DNA of 64,000 nucleotides, taken from the NCBI GenBank assembly GCA_007922305.1, contig ML677364.1, positions 22,117,326 through 22,181,325 on the forward strand, given 5' to 3'. The stretch comes from Dermatemys mawii. Its lineage: Eukaryota > Chordata > Testudines > Dermatemydidae. Below the pieces are notes generated by a model. That model was given only the letters and a program-made list of their open reading frames with translations. It did no database searches and was not told the DNA's origin. A program made the translations under genes and the position numbers. Positions 22,205-33,849 of this stretch are shown here, piece by piece; the stretch's first letter is position 1; each line of letters begins with the position of its first letter.

Positions 22205-22902
22205 GCCTGCAGAGGGCAGAGGCATCACTGAATAAACAGGATTTTTTTCATGTATGTTGAGCCCAGAGCAGTTACTGAACACCACAGTAGTCATGTCCAG
22301 CTCTCCTGAGCTAGAAGGAAGGCACGACCAGTGCACAACTGGAGAAATAGGACAAATAAATAGCAGTGGTTCTAGAAGAGATGCAAGGTCCTCAGGAGAA
22401 AATAAAATTACATGAGTTATCACTATCTATGTCCTGTGGTAATATAATTTCAAGCACCCTGCTTTAAGTCAAGCTCATGGCAAATACTACAATGGCAAGC
22501 ACAACCATAAAAGTCTGCAGGTAACACCGCATGACAACACACCATCTGTGCACTCTGTTCTCTTCTATTTAGATTCTTATGCCACACTCACCACCCTTAC
22601 ATCTCAGCATCTTCCAGCAGTGTATTAAGTGATGCGACTAACATCTGTCATGTATGGTTTGTTCTCTCATTCTCTCCCCAGCACGATTGTGAGTACAATG
22701 TAGTGGCTTATTTTGATAGAGCTTTATTTTTTTGTTTTGTTTTTAAATTTACACACTGCTATGTATTTATGTTACAGAAGGCAGGTTCAAGAGGTGTGTC
22801 TTGCACTCGGAGCAGAAGGTAATGACATTTCAAATGGTCCTTAATTCCTGGGAGAGTTCATTCCATAGTCTCAGACAGGCATTTGAGAAAGTTCTATCTC
22901 CC
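22205..22902. other. Unassigned; possibly LINE-derived towards the right
   Basis: There is no clear feature to about 22760. From there to 22902 the text continues after the solo LTR at 23360, so the LTR split a pre-existing sequence that may be the minus-strand LINE described next. Confidence 0.35.
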
Positions 22903-23060
22903 TGTAACAGGGTCTCTTCAGGGCCCTCCTGGCTCCTGCCCTCGCTGGACTGAGAAAGTCACACAGAGATCTTGGTGCAGTGCTCACCTAGTGCTTTTAT
23001 TTACAGATTGTGCTCCCACCACCTTTCCACTATACACATGGTCCCCTTCTTATAGTCCAC

Positions 23061-23125
<65 letters not shown>

Positions 23126-23359
23126 CAAGCTATTTCTTCCTACTGCCTTTCTTCTAGTGCAGCTTCCCCTCTTTCCAGCTCCTCCCCTTAGTTTCCTTCC
23201 CCTGGAGCTTTTATCCAGCCCCAGCCTGAAGAGGCAGCAGCTGTTCCAGCTTCCCCAGTCAGGGCCAGGTGATCTACCCAGCTCCAATTCACCTCCCTTA
23301 ATTGAAGTTGGAGTGACAGAGGGTTGGCTAAGCAGTTTTCTGCTTAGCACCCTGTCACA
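22903..23359 (-). mobile_element. Solo LTR (copy B) with GA-repeat expansion
   Basis: Same family as 19662-20069: it starts TGTAACAGGGTC and ends CACCCTGTCACA. CTCCC (22898-22902) and CTCCT (23360-23364) match at 4 of 5. The minus-strand poly(A) signal is conserved (TGTAAATAAAAGC). It differs mainly by a long GA run at 23064-23123, where copy A has only CCGGCAGGAGAGAGCAGGG. No internal genes. Confidence 0.82.
23064..23123. repeat. GA microsatellite, about 30 units
   Basis: An uninterrupted (GA)n tract inside a solo LTR. It creates spurious Arg-Glu and Leu-Ser repeat frames on the two strands. Confidence 0.95.
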
Positions 23360-23399
23360 CTCCTGCTCAGATAAGCTTTATCCTTATTGTAGAAAGTTC

Positions 23400-24201
23400 T
23401 ATTATGCCTGTGGAGGGAAGTTGTCAATCATACTCTTTATCCTAGAGATCTAGGCAATCTTTTAGATATCCTGGGCCTATTAAGGGAAGATAAAGATCTA
23501 GACCTTAAACATATTCAGTATTCCATGAGAAACTAGTGCAGGGAACAGAGGGCAGGTTTGATGTGCTTAAAGTAACCTGTGTTGCTGAGGAGGCATACTG
23601 CAGTGTACTGTACTAACTGAACTTTCCTAAGGGCTGATGGATTCATGCACAGATATATTGCATTGTTGTAGTCCAGATGGGAGGTGCTGAGAGCATGAAT
23701 AATTGAGGCCAGGTTCTCATCTGCCAGGATGGGATGGAGTCCCCTAGCCAACTAGATATGATAGAAAGTGTTACTTGCAGAGAGACAATTAACATCAACG
23801 AGAAGCCCAGGACTACTTCTAAACTATAAACTGAATCGACCCATGGTGGGTGGGTGTATCAACCAAAGGAGACTTCCCCATGGCTGCAAACTCTTCAAAG
23901 TGCTTTCCTCTGCCCACCAGCATGACCTCTGTCTTGCGTGGTTCAGCTGTTCTACATTCATGAGTTGATCTCATCCAAGCACAAGGCCATCTTGGTCATA
24001 GCGCTGTGGTCATATGCAGTGAAGGTTAAGCAGGGCTGTTTGTCAGCTGCATAGTGCTATCACTTGAGTCTGTGTCATCTAAACCATTCACCTAATGGCT
24101 GCATAGAAGTGTTGAACAGGACTGGTGAGAAAACTGATTGTTGTGGGAATCCACAAAAAAGGGGTCTAGTGGCAAAGGTACAGTTTCCAATCACTACTTC
24201 T
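23400..24201 (-). pseudogene. L2/Jockey-like LINE, RT C-terminal region (minus)
   Basis: The minus-strand frame at 23533-23751 reads ASIIHALSTSHLDYNNAIYL, then LRKVQLVQYTAV and HIKPALCSLH. This is the conserved 'HALVxSRLDYCNALY ... LRRLQLVQNAA ... ITPVLxSLHWLP' segment after the RT domain of L2/Jockey-type LINEs. The endonuclease part of probably the same element is at 25563-25910, also minus, in the expected 5'-to-3' order. It is truncated and interrupted, hence inactive. Confidence 0.68.
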
Positions 24202-24917
24202 TATTCCTGGGGGAATTCTGCGCCTCTGTGCAATGCAGAATTTTGCAGAAATTAATGCTTTTTGTGCAGCATTTCCTTTCCCCCCACAGAGATGGGCTGC
24301 AGTGGTACTGGCTGCCAGTAAAGGCAGCTGGATGTGGCAGAGCCCACCTGGCACATAAAGGACACTGCCAGGAGGATGGGGAGGGAGCTACAGGGATTTT
24401 GGCAACTTCAGTTCCCAGCATGCTCTGAGGAAAGGAGGTGCCAGTGTGCAGGAAACTCCATACAAGCCTGGGACTGAGCATCAGGCTGTTTCTCTCTCTG
24501 GATCCCTGGGCTTTAAGGGGTAGGGGAGCAGATGTCTGAGCCTGTTGGGAGAGCAGCTGGTCTATGGGGCCTAGGGGATTTGGGTGTATTGGCTGGTGGG
24601 GCCACATGGCTGGGCTGTGGAAGGGAGGGGTTGTGGGTGTCTGGCTCCTTGGTTGGGCTGGGGGGAGGAAGGAGCTGAGAAACAGGAACTGGTTTGTCAT
24701 AGGGTTTTTTTAAACTCTCTACTCCTGGAAGAATTTTTGTGTCTGCACATTTTTCTGCCACAGACATACTTGCTGACACGTATTTTGAAATAAATTACCA
24801 AAATAACTAAAACTGGCGTGATTACGTGGTGTTATTTTTACAAATAACATTTGCAGAATTTTAAAAATTTCACACAGAATTTTTATTTTGTTGGTGCAGA
24901 ATTCCCCCCAGGAGTAA
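24202..24917. mobile_element. Inverted-repeat DNA element, TCCTGGGGGAATTCTGC ends
   Basis: The left end TTCCTGGGGGAATTCTGCGCC and the right end (reverse complement ACTCCTGGGGGGAATTCTGC) are clear inverted partners. The subterminal AATTTTGCAGAAATTAATG and its inverse-like GCAGAATTTTAAAAATTTC extend the arms. The interior is GC-rich and without domains. It interrupts the minus-strand LINE. The superfamily is uncertain (hAT-like suspected). Confidence 0.68.
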
Positions 24918-25043
24918 CTTATGCATGCCCCTGAATCCCTGCCTCCTCTCAACACTACTGAATACTCCACTGGGTTCCAGGAGGATGAGACTAGATCTTG
25001 GCCCTCTCTCCACTGACAGCAGGAGATTACTCACCAGTGCGTA

Positions 25044-25490
25044 GGGTTACCATCCGTCCATATTTCCCTGGATATGTCTGACTTTTTTGTCTTTAAATAG
25101 CCATCTGGGAGGAATTTGTAATAAGGTAGAAAGGTCTGAGATTTTGCGCCTCTCCCCTTACCTCCCCTCCCCCCCATGCAGAGTGCGGCTCAGCTGATAG
25201 GGCAGCTGGGCCTGACTGAGCTGCTCTCATTGGGCCTCCAGCAGCCAGAGCCCCTCCCCACTCCTGCTGCCTCAGCACTCTGCGGGGGCAGGGCTGTTCA
25301 CTCGGCAGCCTGTTCGCCTCCATGTGGAGCCAGCGGCTCAGTAAGGGGAGTCCCAGGGGGCAGTCAGGGAGCAGGGAGAGGGTTGGATGAATTGGGAGTT
25401 TGGGGGTGGGGGTATCTTGTCCTGTGGGTGGATTGCTGTTGTCTTAAAACACACTTCGGATTTGAGGGAGTTTGAGTCCTAGCTGAATCA
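25044..25490. mobile_element. Miniature element fragment, TAGGGTTACCATCCGTCC end
   Basis: It begins TAGGGTTACCATCCGTCCAT with TTCCCTGGATATGTCTGAC, a terminus type similar to the TAGGGTGACCAGA mariner-like family. It continues into a GC-rich interior to roughly 25490. The right terminus was not found, so it is probably truncated. Confidence 0.5.
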
Positions 25491-25554
25491 GGGTCAGGGG
25501 TCTTTCTTGTTGCCTGGGAGCTGGGAGGTCCCTGACCACTGCCTTAATTAGATG

Positions 25555-26200
25555 ATAGGTCTTCAAGACAATGGCTGTTTTGTTTTGTCCTTAATATTGT
25601 CACCCAAACAGAATATCAAGTCCAGGATGTGACTCGCTGTGTGTGTTGGACCAGAGACGAGCAACAAAAGTCCTAGGGAGACAAGAGAGGAGATGAGTTT
25701 TGGGGCTTTTGCATCTGTGGTCTTGTCAATATGAATGTTGAACTTTCTCAGAACAAGTCTGAGGTACTTCACTCCCATCACCAGCAAAGTATCATTGAGC
25801 TCCTTTATGAATCCTTTTGTTTCATGTGGTCTGTAAATATGCATTAAATCTATGTTAGCGTTGGCTCTGGTTTCTATTGTCAGGTCAATTAATTCAAATG
25901 AACTTGTCATGCCTGTGTGAAGAGAAGATGAATGCAGTACTGCCAGTCTTCTTGTCTGTCTGGTATGTGATGGGCCAAATATCCTGGAGAGTGGGGGACA
26001 AGATGGGCTGGCACAGGGTTCCTGGCATCATCCAGCCAGGTCCTGAGGAGGCAAGCTTTATCGGGTGCTTCGTTTCTGATGAAGTTGTGTATTGTTGTTT
26101 GGTGATACATTTTTCCATTGATCAGCATCGGTTTTACTTCAACTAGCCTTTTGCTGCCTCCTTTGGGCTCAATGTTTTGGAAATGCTCCTTTGCAATGGA
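25555..26200 (-). pseudogene. L2/Jockey-like LINE, AP-endonuclease region (minus)
   Basis: The minus-strand frame 25563-25910 (115 codons) contains DLMHIYRPHE, VLRKFNIHID (LGDFNIHVD-type) and VSGPTHTASHILDLIFCLG. These match the C-terminal half of the APE-type endonuclease of L2/Jockey-clade LINEs (LxxxYRPPG ... GDFNIH ... SGPTHxxGHTLDLVF). The catalytic GD of GDFN has become RK, so the domain is damaged. Upstream coding-like sequence appears to extend to about 26130 and perhaps, past the CR1 piece, to 26900. Confidence 0.75.
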
Positions 26201-26204
26201 TTAG

Positions 26205-26700
26205 TCACAAGAACATAAGAACTTAAGAATGGCCATATAGGGTGAAACTAATAGTCCATCCAGCCCAGTACCCTGTCTTCCAAATGTGGAAGATGCTAGA
26301 TGCTTCAGAGGGAATGAACAGAACAGGTAATCATCAAATGATCCATCCCCTGTCATCCATTCCCAGCTTCTGGTAAACAGAGGCTAGGGATACCATTCCA
26401 GCCCATCCTGTCTAATAGCCATTGATGGACCTATCCTCCATGAACTTACTTAGGTCTTTTTTTAACCTTGTTATAATTTGGACTTCACAACATTCTCTGG
26501 CAAAAGTTCCACAGGTTGACTGTGTGCTGTGTGAAAAAATACTTCCTTTTGTTTGTTTTAAACCTGATGCCTATTAATTTTATTGGGTGACCTTTAGTTC
26601 TTGTGTTATGTGAAGGACTAAATAACACTTCTTTAATCACTTTCTAAATGTCTAGTGTCCAGTTTCTTATATCTGCTCTGCTGTCTCCTTTAGATAGTTC
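26205..26700 (-). mobile_element. CR1-type LINE fragment, minus strand
   Basis: The plus strand reads AGAACATAAGAACTTAAGAA, GGCCATATAGGGTGAAACTA, CCAGCCCAGTACCCTGTCTT, AATAGCCATTGATGGAC and TTCCACAGGTTGACTGTGTG. This is the reverse complement of the 3' half of a common sauropsid CR1 subfamily. The 3' terminus is at the left (about 26205). It sits within or beside the older minus-strand LINE. Confidence 0.8.
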
Positions 26701-27739
26701 CTCCCAATATGAACTGTGATAAGTGAAGTAGTGAGTTGTGAGCTGAGATGCTCTGAGTGGAGGAAAGATTGTTCAGTTCATCAAATACCATGGGAAAGGC
26801 AGGTCTGATTTTGGCTTTGACCTGGTTGATTCCCAAGAATGGGTGGAACTTGCACAGTCTGCCCTAGGAGTGGTGATTGTGTTGGAAGCATGGTGGCAAA
26901 ACAACAATGGAAATAATAATAGCAACAATAATATTAGGTAGAGTCAAAACCCAATAAATGTTGGTGTCAATGGCATCTGACATCCATTCCCTTGCACTAA
27001 GTTATCTGTTGTCATGATGCCATTACTGCCCTTACCTCTTTTAGAAGAGGGGAAAGAGGAAGGGAGATCACACTTATTATTGAGTAGTACATGAGAGTTA
27101 CAGCTGTAAACAGTCCTCCTGAGCAGAAGATGGTGGTGAAGCTGGAAGAGCAGGGTTTGGGCTTAGGGCAGCTTCCCTGTAGAGCGGCAGAGCCCTTTGG
27201 GAGCTTTGTTCCTGGTGGGGACTCCTGTACTGACGGGAGGGGCTCGGAGACGAATCGCAGCTCTCAGTGTCTCTCATTGTCTCCTCAATTTTGAAAAATT
27301 TTCAGAAGTAAACAGTTGCTTCACCCCTAGTGCCATGAACTTAGCGGCAGGAGGAGGAATGAACGGCTGGAGGAGCTGGGAACAAGCCCCTTTAAGGGCA
27401 TTCAGGTTTCCTTACTGATTCTGGTGGGGCTGGTGGAGTGCAGAGCTGGCTGGAACTAGCTCCCCTTGCTACTGTGTCCCCACAGATAAGGGAAGAGAAG
27501 AGAGATCACTTGCCCCAGTCAGTGGTCTAAAAGCTGGGAAGAGAAAATGGTAAGGTCTGTGCAATGTCTGCTGACATGGAGCAACGGCAAACAATGATCA
27601 CATTGAATTTAGTAAGCTCATTATGACAATGAGTCATACTGGAGAAAATGTACTAACTAGCACATCATATTAGACACTTTCAGGCCAGATTTCAAATGTA
27701 CCAGTAAAATAAAAAAGAGCACCAACAGAAACATAGCTC
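26701..27739. other. Unassigned; left part may be older LINE sequence
   Basis: 26720-26930 has minus-strand coding-like traces that could continue the LINE endonuclease. The rest is unrecognised. Small open frames at 27091-27418 have no domain. Confidence 0.3.
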
Positions 27740-29183
27740 TTCCAAAATGCAATGCGAAGTGACTGGAAGAAGGCTAATGTAATGCCCATCTTTAAAAAAG
27801 GGAAGAAGGAGGATCCGGGGAACTACAGGACAGTCAGCCTCTTCTCAGTCCCTGGAAAAATCATGGAGCAGGTCCTCAAGGCATCAATTCTGAAGCACTT
27901 AGAAGAGAGGAAAGTGATCAGGAACAGTCAGCATGGATTCACCAAGGGCAAGTCATGCCTGACCAATCTAATTGCCTTCTATGATGAGATAACTGTCTCT
28001 GTGGATGGGGGGGGGGAAACAGTGGATGTGTTATTCCTTGATTTTAGTAAAGCTTTTGATACTGACTCCCACAGTATTCTTGCCAGCAAATTAATGAAGT
28101 ATGGGCTGGATGAATGGACTATAAGGTGGATAGAAAGCTGGTTAGATCATCGGGCTTAACAGGTAGTGATCAATGGCTCCATGTCTAGTTGGCAGCGGGT
28201 GTCCAGCAGAGTTCCCCAAAGGTTGGTCCTGGGGTTGGTTTTGTTCAATATCTTCATTAATGATCTGAAGGATGGTGTGGATTGCACCCTCAGCAAGTTT
28301 GCAAATGACACTAAACTGGGAGAAGTGACAGATACGCTGGAGGGTAGGGATAGGACACAGAGGGAACTAGACAAATTAGGGGACTGGGCCAAAAGAAATC
28401 TGATGAGGTTCAACAAGGACAAGTGTAGAGTTCTGACCTTAGGACAGAATAATCACATGCACTGCTACAGACTAGAGACTGAGTGGCTAGGCAGCAGTTC
28501 TGCAGAAAAGGGCCTAGGGGTTACAGTGGACAAGAAGCTGGATATGAGTCAACAGTGTGCCCTTGTTGCCAAGAAGGCTAACGGCATTTTGGGCTGTGTA
28601 AGTAGAGCATTGCCAGGAGATCAAGGGACATCATCATTCCCCTCTTTTGGAATTAGTGAGGCCTCATCTGGAGTACTGTGTCCAGTTTTGGGTCCAACGC
28701 TATAAGAAGGATGTGGAAAAATTGGAGAGAGTCCAGTGGAGGGCAACAAAAATGATTAGGGAGCTGGAGCACATGAGTTATGAGGAGAAGCTGAAGGAAC
28801 TGGGATTGTTTAGTCTGCAGAAGAGAAGAATGAGGGGAGATTTGATAGCTGCTTTCAACTACCTGAAAGAGGGTTCCAGAGAGGATGGATCTAGACTGTT
28901 CTCAGTGGTACTAGATGACAGAGCAAGGAGTAATGGTCTCAAGTTGCAGTGGGGGAGGTTTAGGTTGGATATTAGGAAAAACTTTTTCACTAGAAAGGTA
29001 GTGAAGCACTGGAATGGGTTACCTAGGGAGTTGGTGGAATCTCCTTCCTTAGAGGTTTTTAAGGTCAGGCTTGACAAAGCCCTGGCTGGGATGATTTAGT
29101 TGGGGATTGGTCCTGCTTTGAGCAGGGGGTTGGACTAGATGACCTCCTGAGGTCCCTGACAACCCTGATATTCTGTGATTCGG
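27740..29183 (+). pseudogene. CR1 LINE: reverse transcriptase and 3' end
   Basis: A 5'-truncated CR1. The first frame (27752-28159, 135 codons) has RT motifs [32 protein letters not shown] and [10 protein letters not shown] (motif A with Asp). A stop follows at 28157. The next frame (28166-28705) has PLVLG-like, VLFNIFINDL and FANDTKLG, where the catalytic ADD of motif C is now AND. Thumb and C-terminal parts follow (28647-29099: [40 protein letters not shown]). The tail ends GGTTGGACTAGATGACCTCC ... ATTCTGTGATTC. Frames overlap by a shift and one stop, so it is dead but well preserved. Confidence 0.93.
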
Positions 29184-30616
29184 GCAACGAAACATAGCTA
29201 ACCCAACATACTTTTGAGTTAAACAGTGGATCAGAGAGCAAACAATTTTATTAAGGGTTTGCATCTATGCAAATACTAGCATAAAAATTTTACCTTCAGG
29301 TTGTAACCAAGTGGTATTATGAGTATACTGCTATAATATCATCTTCAGACTGTGTTTCAGGAGTCTGGGAGCTATAACCTCAGCCTCACTTGGTAGTTCT
29401 TCCCAAGAAGTTCACTAGAAGAAATATCCTTGCAGGATGCTGGAATATCTTTTCCTGTGACCGTAAAATAGCATAGTTGGTCTGATAGTTGTTATAAATA
29501 GGATTTTCTAGTAGAGTTCATTACAAGATCTCTGTTACTTCTATCACCATTACATTTTTTAAAATGTATTGATATAATTCATGCTCTCTAGTCAAATGAA
29601 TGAAAATATTCTAAAAGAGATACTGTCATTCATGAAATCAGATATTCTGCTGCAAATTGAAAAGATTGTATCTTTGTACAGGCTGTTTAAGGTTGCCATA
29701 ATTAAAAGACAAAACTGCCATGTCATATAAAACATTTGAGAATGTCTTTAACTGTAATGCTTAGTGACAACAGCACTTAGAAAAGATTTTGGTATCAAGG
29801 TAAATTAATTCAAAAGTGATCACGTCATATCTCTACTTAGACATCAGTTTCTGTTATACATAAACAAATATATGTCTTGTTGGCTGAATGGGCCGAATCC
29901 TGCAAGTCCAAAATTAATGGAACTTGGAATGAACAAGGACTGCATGGCTTGACATATGTGAAATTCACCTCTTACAGTACACAACCTGTATAATTTGGCC
30001 TTGTGCAGAGAACAAGCAGGAATGGGGAACAGAATCCAATCCCTGAACGAATGGGTAGGCTATGGGCCTATACTTCTATCTATGCTAAATAACATTCTAT
30101 CTATGCTACTTGATCTCTCTTTCTCTCTCCTGTTTCTAAAGGCTAGCATAGCAATTGCTGCCCTCTGCACATATCAGCACATTGGCCTATTTGGAGATAG
30201 CATGGAGACTTTCAGTGCTGCAGGCAGAGTGGGTGGCAGCCTTACTGCATGAAGCCTCTGCCCTCAGCTCTGCTGTTGGGCTTGTTGTAAACAGACTTAT
30301 GCCACCACTCTGCAAGAAGATGAATTTGACCCATCATTGCTAAAGCGTGAATGAAAATAATGGACGTTGAATTGTGCAAATGAACAGTTTGGGGTTGGAA
30401 AGGATTTTCCTCAGCATTTTTTCTGAATTCCTATGAAATGCTGCCTTTTCTGTCACTCAGCACTACTCTTTGCAATAAATTTTCACTTTCCTTTGGACAG
30501 AATTGAGAATTTCTTTGATTTCACAGCAAAAAGATTATTTATTATTACTATTAATAATAATAATAATTTATGTATTTATTTTTCAGCTAAATTCATTTTT
30601 CACCTGAAAAAGTAGC
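29184..30616. other. No feature recognised
   Basis: About 1.4 kb of ordinary sequence with an AAT-type low-complexity run near 30545-30575. I saw no exon-like open frame with domain content. Confidence 0.4.
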
Positions 30617-31439
30617 TGTCAGGGTTCCCTCCCCACTCTGAACTGTGGGATACATATGTGGGGAACCACATGAAAGACCCCCTACACTTATTTTTGCCAG
30701 CTTAGGTGAAAAACTTCCCTAAGGCACAAATTCTTTTCCTTGTCCTTGTCCCTGTTACTACCAAGTGATTTAAACAAACATTCAGGAAGGGACCACTTGG
30801 AGCCCTATCTCCCCCCAAGTTCCTTCAGCCCCTTTCCTAGGACGCTTAAGAATAATATACTAACCAAATGGTTACAAAGTGAGCACAGATCAAACCCCTG
30901 GGTCTTTAGGACACTGAAAATCAATCAGGTTCTTAAAAGAAGAATTTTATTTTTAAAAAAATTAAAAGAATCACCGCTGTAACATCAGGATGGAAATGAA
31001 ATTACAGGGTAATAAAAAGATTTAAAACACAGAGGATTTGCCTTTAGGTTTAACTTCAAAGTTACAAACAGGACTACACCTCCCTCTAGCATAGGGAAAA
31101 TTCACGAGCTAAAACAAAAGATAATCTAACACCTTGCTTTACTTACACTTTTTGTAATCTTAGAGACTCATTTCAGGATTGTCTATAGGAGATGGATTTT
31201 CCTGCCCTGATCCCTCTCTGTCTGAGAGAGAACAAACAATGAGCACAGACAAAAACTTTTCCTCCATCCCGAGATTTGAAAGTATCTTCTTTCCGCATTG
31301 GTCCTTCTGGTCAGGTCCCAGCTAGGTTAATTAACTGATTAACCCCTTACAGGTAAGGGGATTCTGTACTTATTGGCAGGAGGGATTTGATGTTATTGCA
31401 TACATAAAAGTTGTTACCATTCCCTTTATATTTATGACA
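30617..31439 (-). mobile_element. Solo endogenous-retrovirus-type LTR, minus orientation
   Basis: The plus strand starts TGTCAGGGTTCCCTCCCCAC and ends CCTTTATATTTATGACA, with short TGTCA/TGACA inverted ends. Read on the minus strand the order fits an LTR, with TATAAA-like and A/T-rich motifs and a pyrimidine-rich stretch. The sequence resembles a frequent turtle LTR from memory. No target duplication was clear (GTAGC versus GCTGC), and no viral genes are attached. Confidence 0.65.
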
Positions 31440-31973
31440 GCTGCATTCAGTTTGCTCACACTATGAATAAGAAAAGCTACAGAATTCAGCTGGTGAAATG
31501 TTATTGAAATAAAAATGGGGGATAAAGGGGAAAGGAATTACAGATGGCATTTCAGATGAGAGATTGGAGAAAATCCAGACAGAGGCTCATAAATCTGCAG
31601 CAATGTTACTCTGTCAAGAATTTCAATGGAAAAATCATAATTATAGTATGTATTTTTGTACCCTTATTACTCATTAAGGTGTTGCTGGAGAAAGTGTGGG
31701 GAAAGCAAAGTCTGTCTTCTCGTGATTACGGTAAGACCTGAAAGTCAGGACTCATAAGTGCTATTACCGGCTCTTCTGCTGACTCACTCTACAACTTTGG
31801 ACTAGACACTTGGAGCCAGACTGTGTGACCTGGCCTTGTGCAGATGCACAAACAAGGAAGACAAACAGAAGTCTCTTTGGAGGATGTTTTAAATAGACTT
31901 AATCATAAAGTGATTTGGTCTCCCCCATGTCACAGAATGAGCTGTCCCTTTAAAGGAAGACTTGGCTCTAGCC
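31440..31973. other. No feature recognised
   Basis: Unassigned sequence between an LTR and a hAT element. Confidence 0.4.
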
Positions 31974-32352
31974 CAGGGGTGAAAGTAAAATTTTTGATTT
32001 ACAGGTACGGGGTGGGGGGTGCAGCTTCCCCCGGAAAGGGCAGGGCCTCTGACAGAAGGGGCGGGGCTAGGGAATCAGCAGTCGTGCCCCCCCTGTGGCT
32101 GGTTAGTTGTTCCTTTTGCCCCTCTCCCCCATCAGCATGGAGGGGTGGGGAGCAAAAGGGACAGGGACCTTAAAGCGCTGCTGCGGCAGTGTTTTAACCT
32201 CCCTCCCCTTCTGTGCCCCCACCCCCTGCCGCCACCAGGGCTGGGTAGCTGCTCCTTTTGCCCACAGTAGCGCTTTAAAGTAAGGCAGTACCGGCCGGAC
32301 AGGCTTTTTACCGGTACGGCGTACCAGCCCATACCGCCTTACTTTCACCTCT
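31974..32352. mobile_element. hAT-like miniature element, AGGGGTGAAAGTAA ends
   Basis: The left end CAGGGGTGAAAGTAAAAT and the right end (reverse complement CAGAGGTGAAAGTAAGG) are inverted partners. CTCTAGCC (31966-31973) and GGCTAGCC (32353-32360) match at 6 of 8, consistent with an 8-bp duplication. The GC-rich interior contains a second inverted pair around GCCCTTTCC/CAAAAGG-type words, and near the right end CCGGTACGGCGTACCAG. It is non-coding. Confidence 0.72.
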
Positions 32353-32360
32353 GGCTAGCC

Positions 32361-33046
32361 TATCCTAATTTGAAGTCTGGCCTTTAAAAGACAGGAGCTG
32401 TAGTTCTAAAAGGCTCAGAGATGAGGAATGATGTCGTGTGATGGCAAGATTTAAATAAACTATTTGTGGCTTATATGCGAGGAGAGCAGGATGTGCTTGT
32501 AAGTGTCTCTGCTGTAGCACAAGGAGAGACCAGACCTCTGGAGAAACAACTGGAGAAAATCTTGGCTCAAGAGAGACTGTGGAAGAGGCCTATATGAGGG
32601 CAGGATGCAGAAGGACAGTAAAAAGGGATGATGCTTCAGAAAGAATAGGCCTGACACAGTATTGGTGTGGTGATGGCAGATTCAGTGGTAGCACATGTCT
32701 TTGTTTAGAAGCCCCAGTCTGGGACTTCCACAAAGGGTGGGAGGTTGGATTCTGACCAAATGGAGAAGCCCAGGTAAACTCTGGAAGAAGGACTGCTGTG
32801 CTTGGTGAGGGCTGGAGGACTGTTGCATTCTTCTCTCTTGCCCTGGAGGATTCTTGCTGACTTGGCTAGAAGGTCAAATCACTTTCCCAGCCTAGGAAAG
32901 ACTATTTTTGAGGGGAATGTGAACCAGTGGCTGTGTCTTGATACACAGCTGTGACACCCACTACTATTTACTTTGCAACAGGAACACAAAGGTCCAGATC
33001 CTGCCCTGCATTAGGAAGCTACTGTTAGCATGAAGCTACCTTAAAA
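32361..33046. other. No feature recognised
   Basis: Unassigned sequence with no convincing open frame. Confidence 0.4.
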
Positions 33047-33849
33047 CAGTGGTTTTCACACTTTTTTTCTGGGGAGGCAGTTGAGGAAAGTTGTTGACGT
33101 CCACGACCCAATGGAGCTGGAGAGGAGGGGTTTGGGGTGTGGAAGAGGCTCAGGGCTGGGCTAGAGGGTTGCGGTGCGGGGGTGAGGGCTGCAGGGTAGG
33201 GCTGGGAATGAGGGCTTCAAGGTGTATAGAGGGCTCTGGGCTGGGGCAGGGGATTGGGGTGCAAGAGGGGGTCAGGACTCTGGGCTGGGCATGCAGGATC
33301 TGTGGTGGGTCCAGGGATGAGGAGTTTGGGGTACAGGATGGGGTTCTGGGTTTGGAGAGGGGGCTCAGGGCTGGGTCAGGGCATTGGGGCGTGGGATTGG
33401 GGCATGGACTTACCTCCAGCAGCTCCCAGACAGTGGTGCAGTTGACATGCTCAGGCAGGCTCCCTGCCTGTTGTGGCACTGCAGACTGCGCAGCACCCAA
33501 CGCGGCCAGCAGCAGGGCCAGCTCCTAGGTAGAGGTGCACAAGCAGCTCCACGCAGCTCTCGCCTGCAGGCACCGCCCCGCCATCTCCCATTGGCCAGTT
33601 TCCAGCCAGTGGGGGTGCGGAGCCAGTAGTTGGGGCAGGAGCAGCATGTGGAGCCCTGTGACTCCTGCACCTAGAAGCTGGAGCTGCTGCTCGCTGCTTG
33701 CAGGACACAGCACAGGGTCGGAACAGGTAGCCAGGCAGCACCGCTGATGGGACTTTTAACATCCCGGTCAGTGTGCTGATTAGAGAGACCCAGTGCCTTA
33801 TATGCCACGACCCAGTATTGGGTCATGACCCGCACTTTAAAAAACACTG
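33047..33849. mobile_element. hAT-type non-autonomous element, CAGTGGTTTTCACAC end
   Basis: The left end CAGTGGTTTTCACACTTTTT and the right end (reverse complement CAGTGTTTTTTAAAGTGCGG) are typical hAT termini. CCTTAAAA (33039-33046) and CCTTAAAC (33850-33857) match at 7 of 8. CACGACCCA occurs near both ends, in CCACGACCCAATGG and CCACGACCCAGTATTGGGTC. The interior is G-rich (about 33115-33410), giving long but meaningless Gly-rich frames. No transposase was found. Confidence 0.83.

Noticed and set aside
23010..23453. Frame with a long Arg-Glu repeat
   Set aside because: It is simply the GA microsatellite translated, inside a solo LTR.
24513..24779. Minus-strand proline-rich frame of 88 codons
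   Set aside because: It is inside the inverted-repeat element at 24202-24917, with no domain.
33091..33528. Gly/Trp-rich frames of up to 145 codons
   Set aside because: These arise from the G-rich interior of a hAT element.
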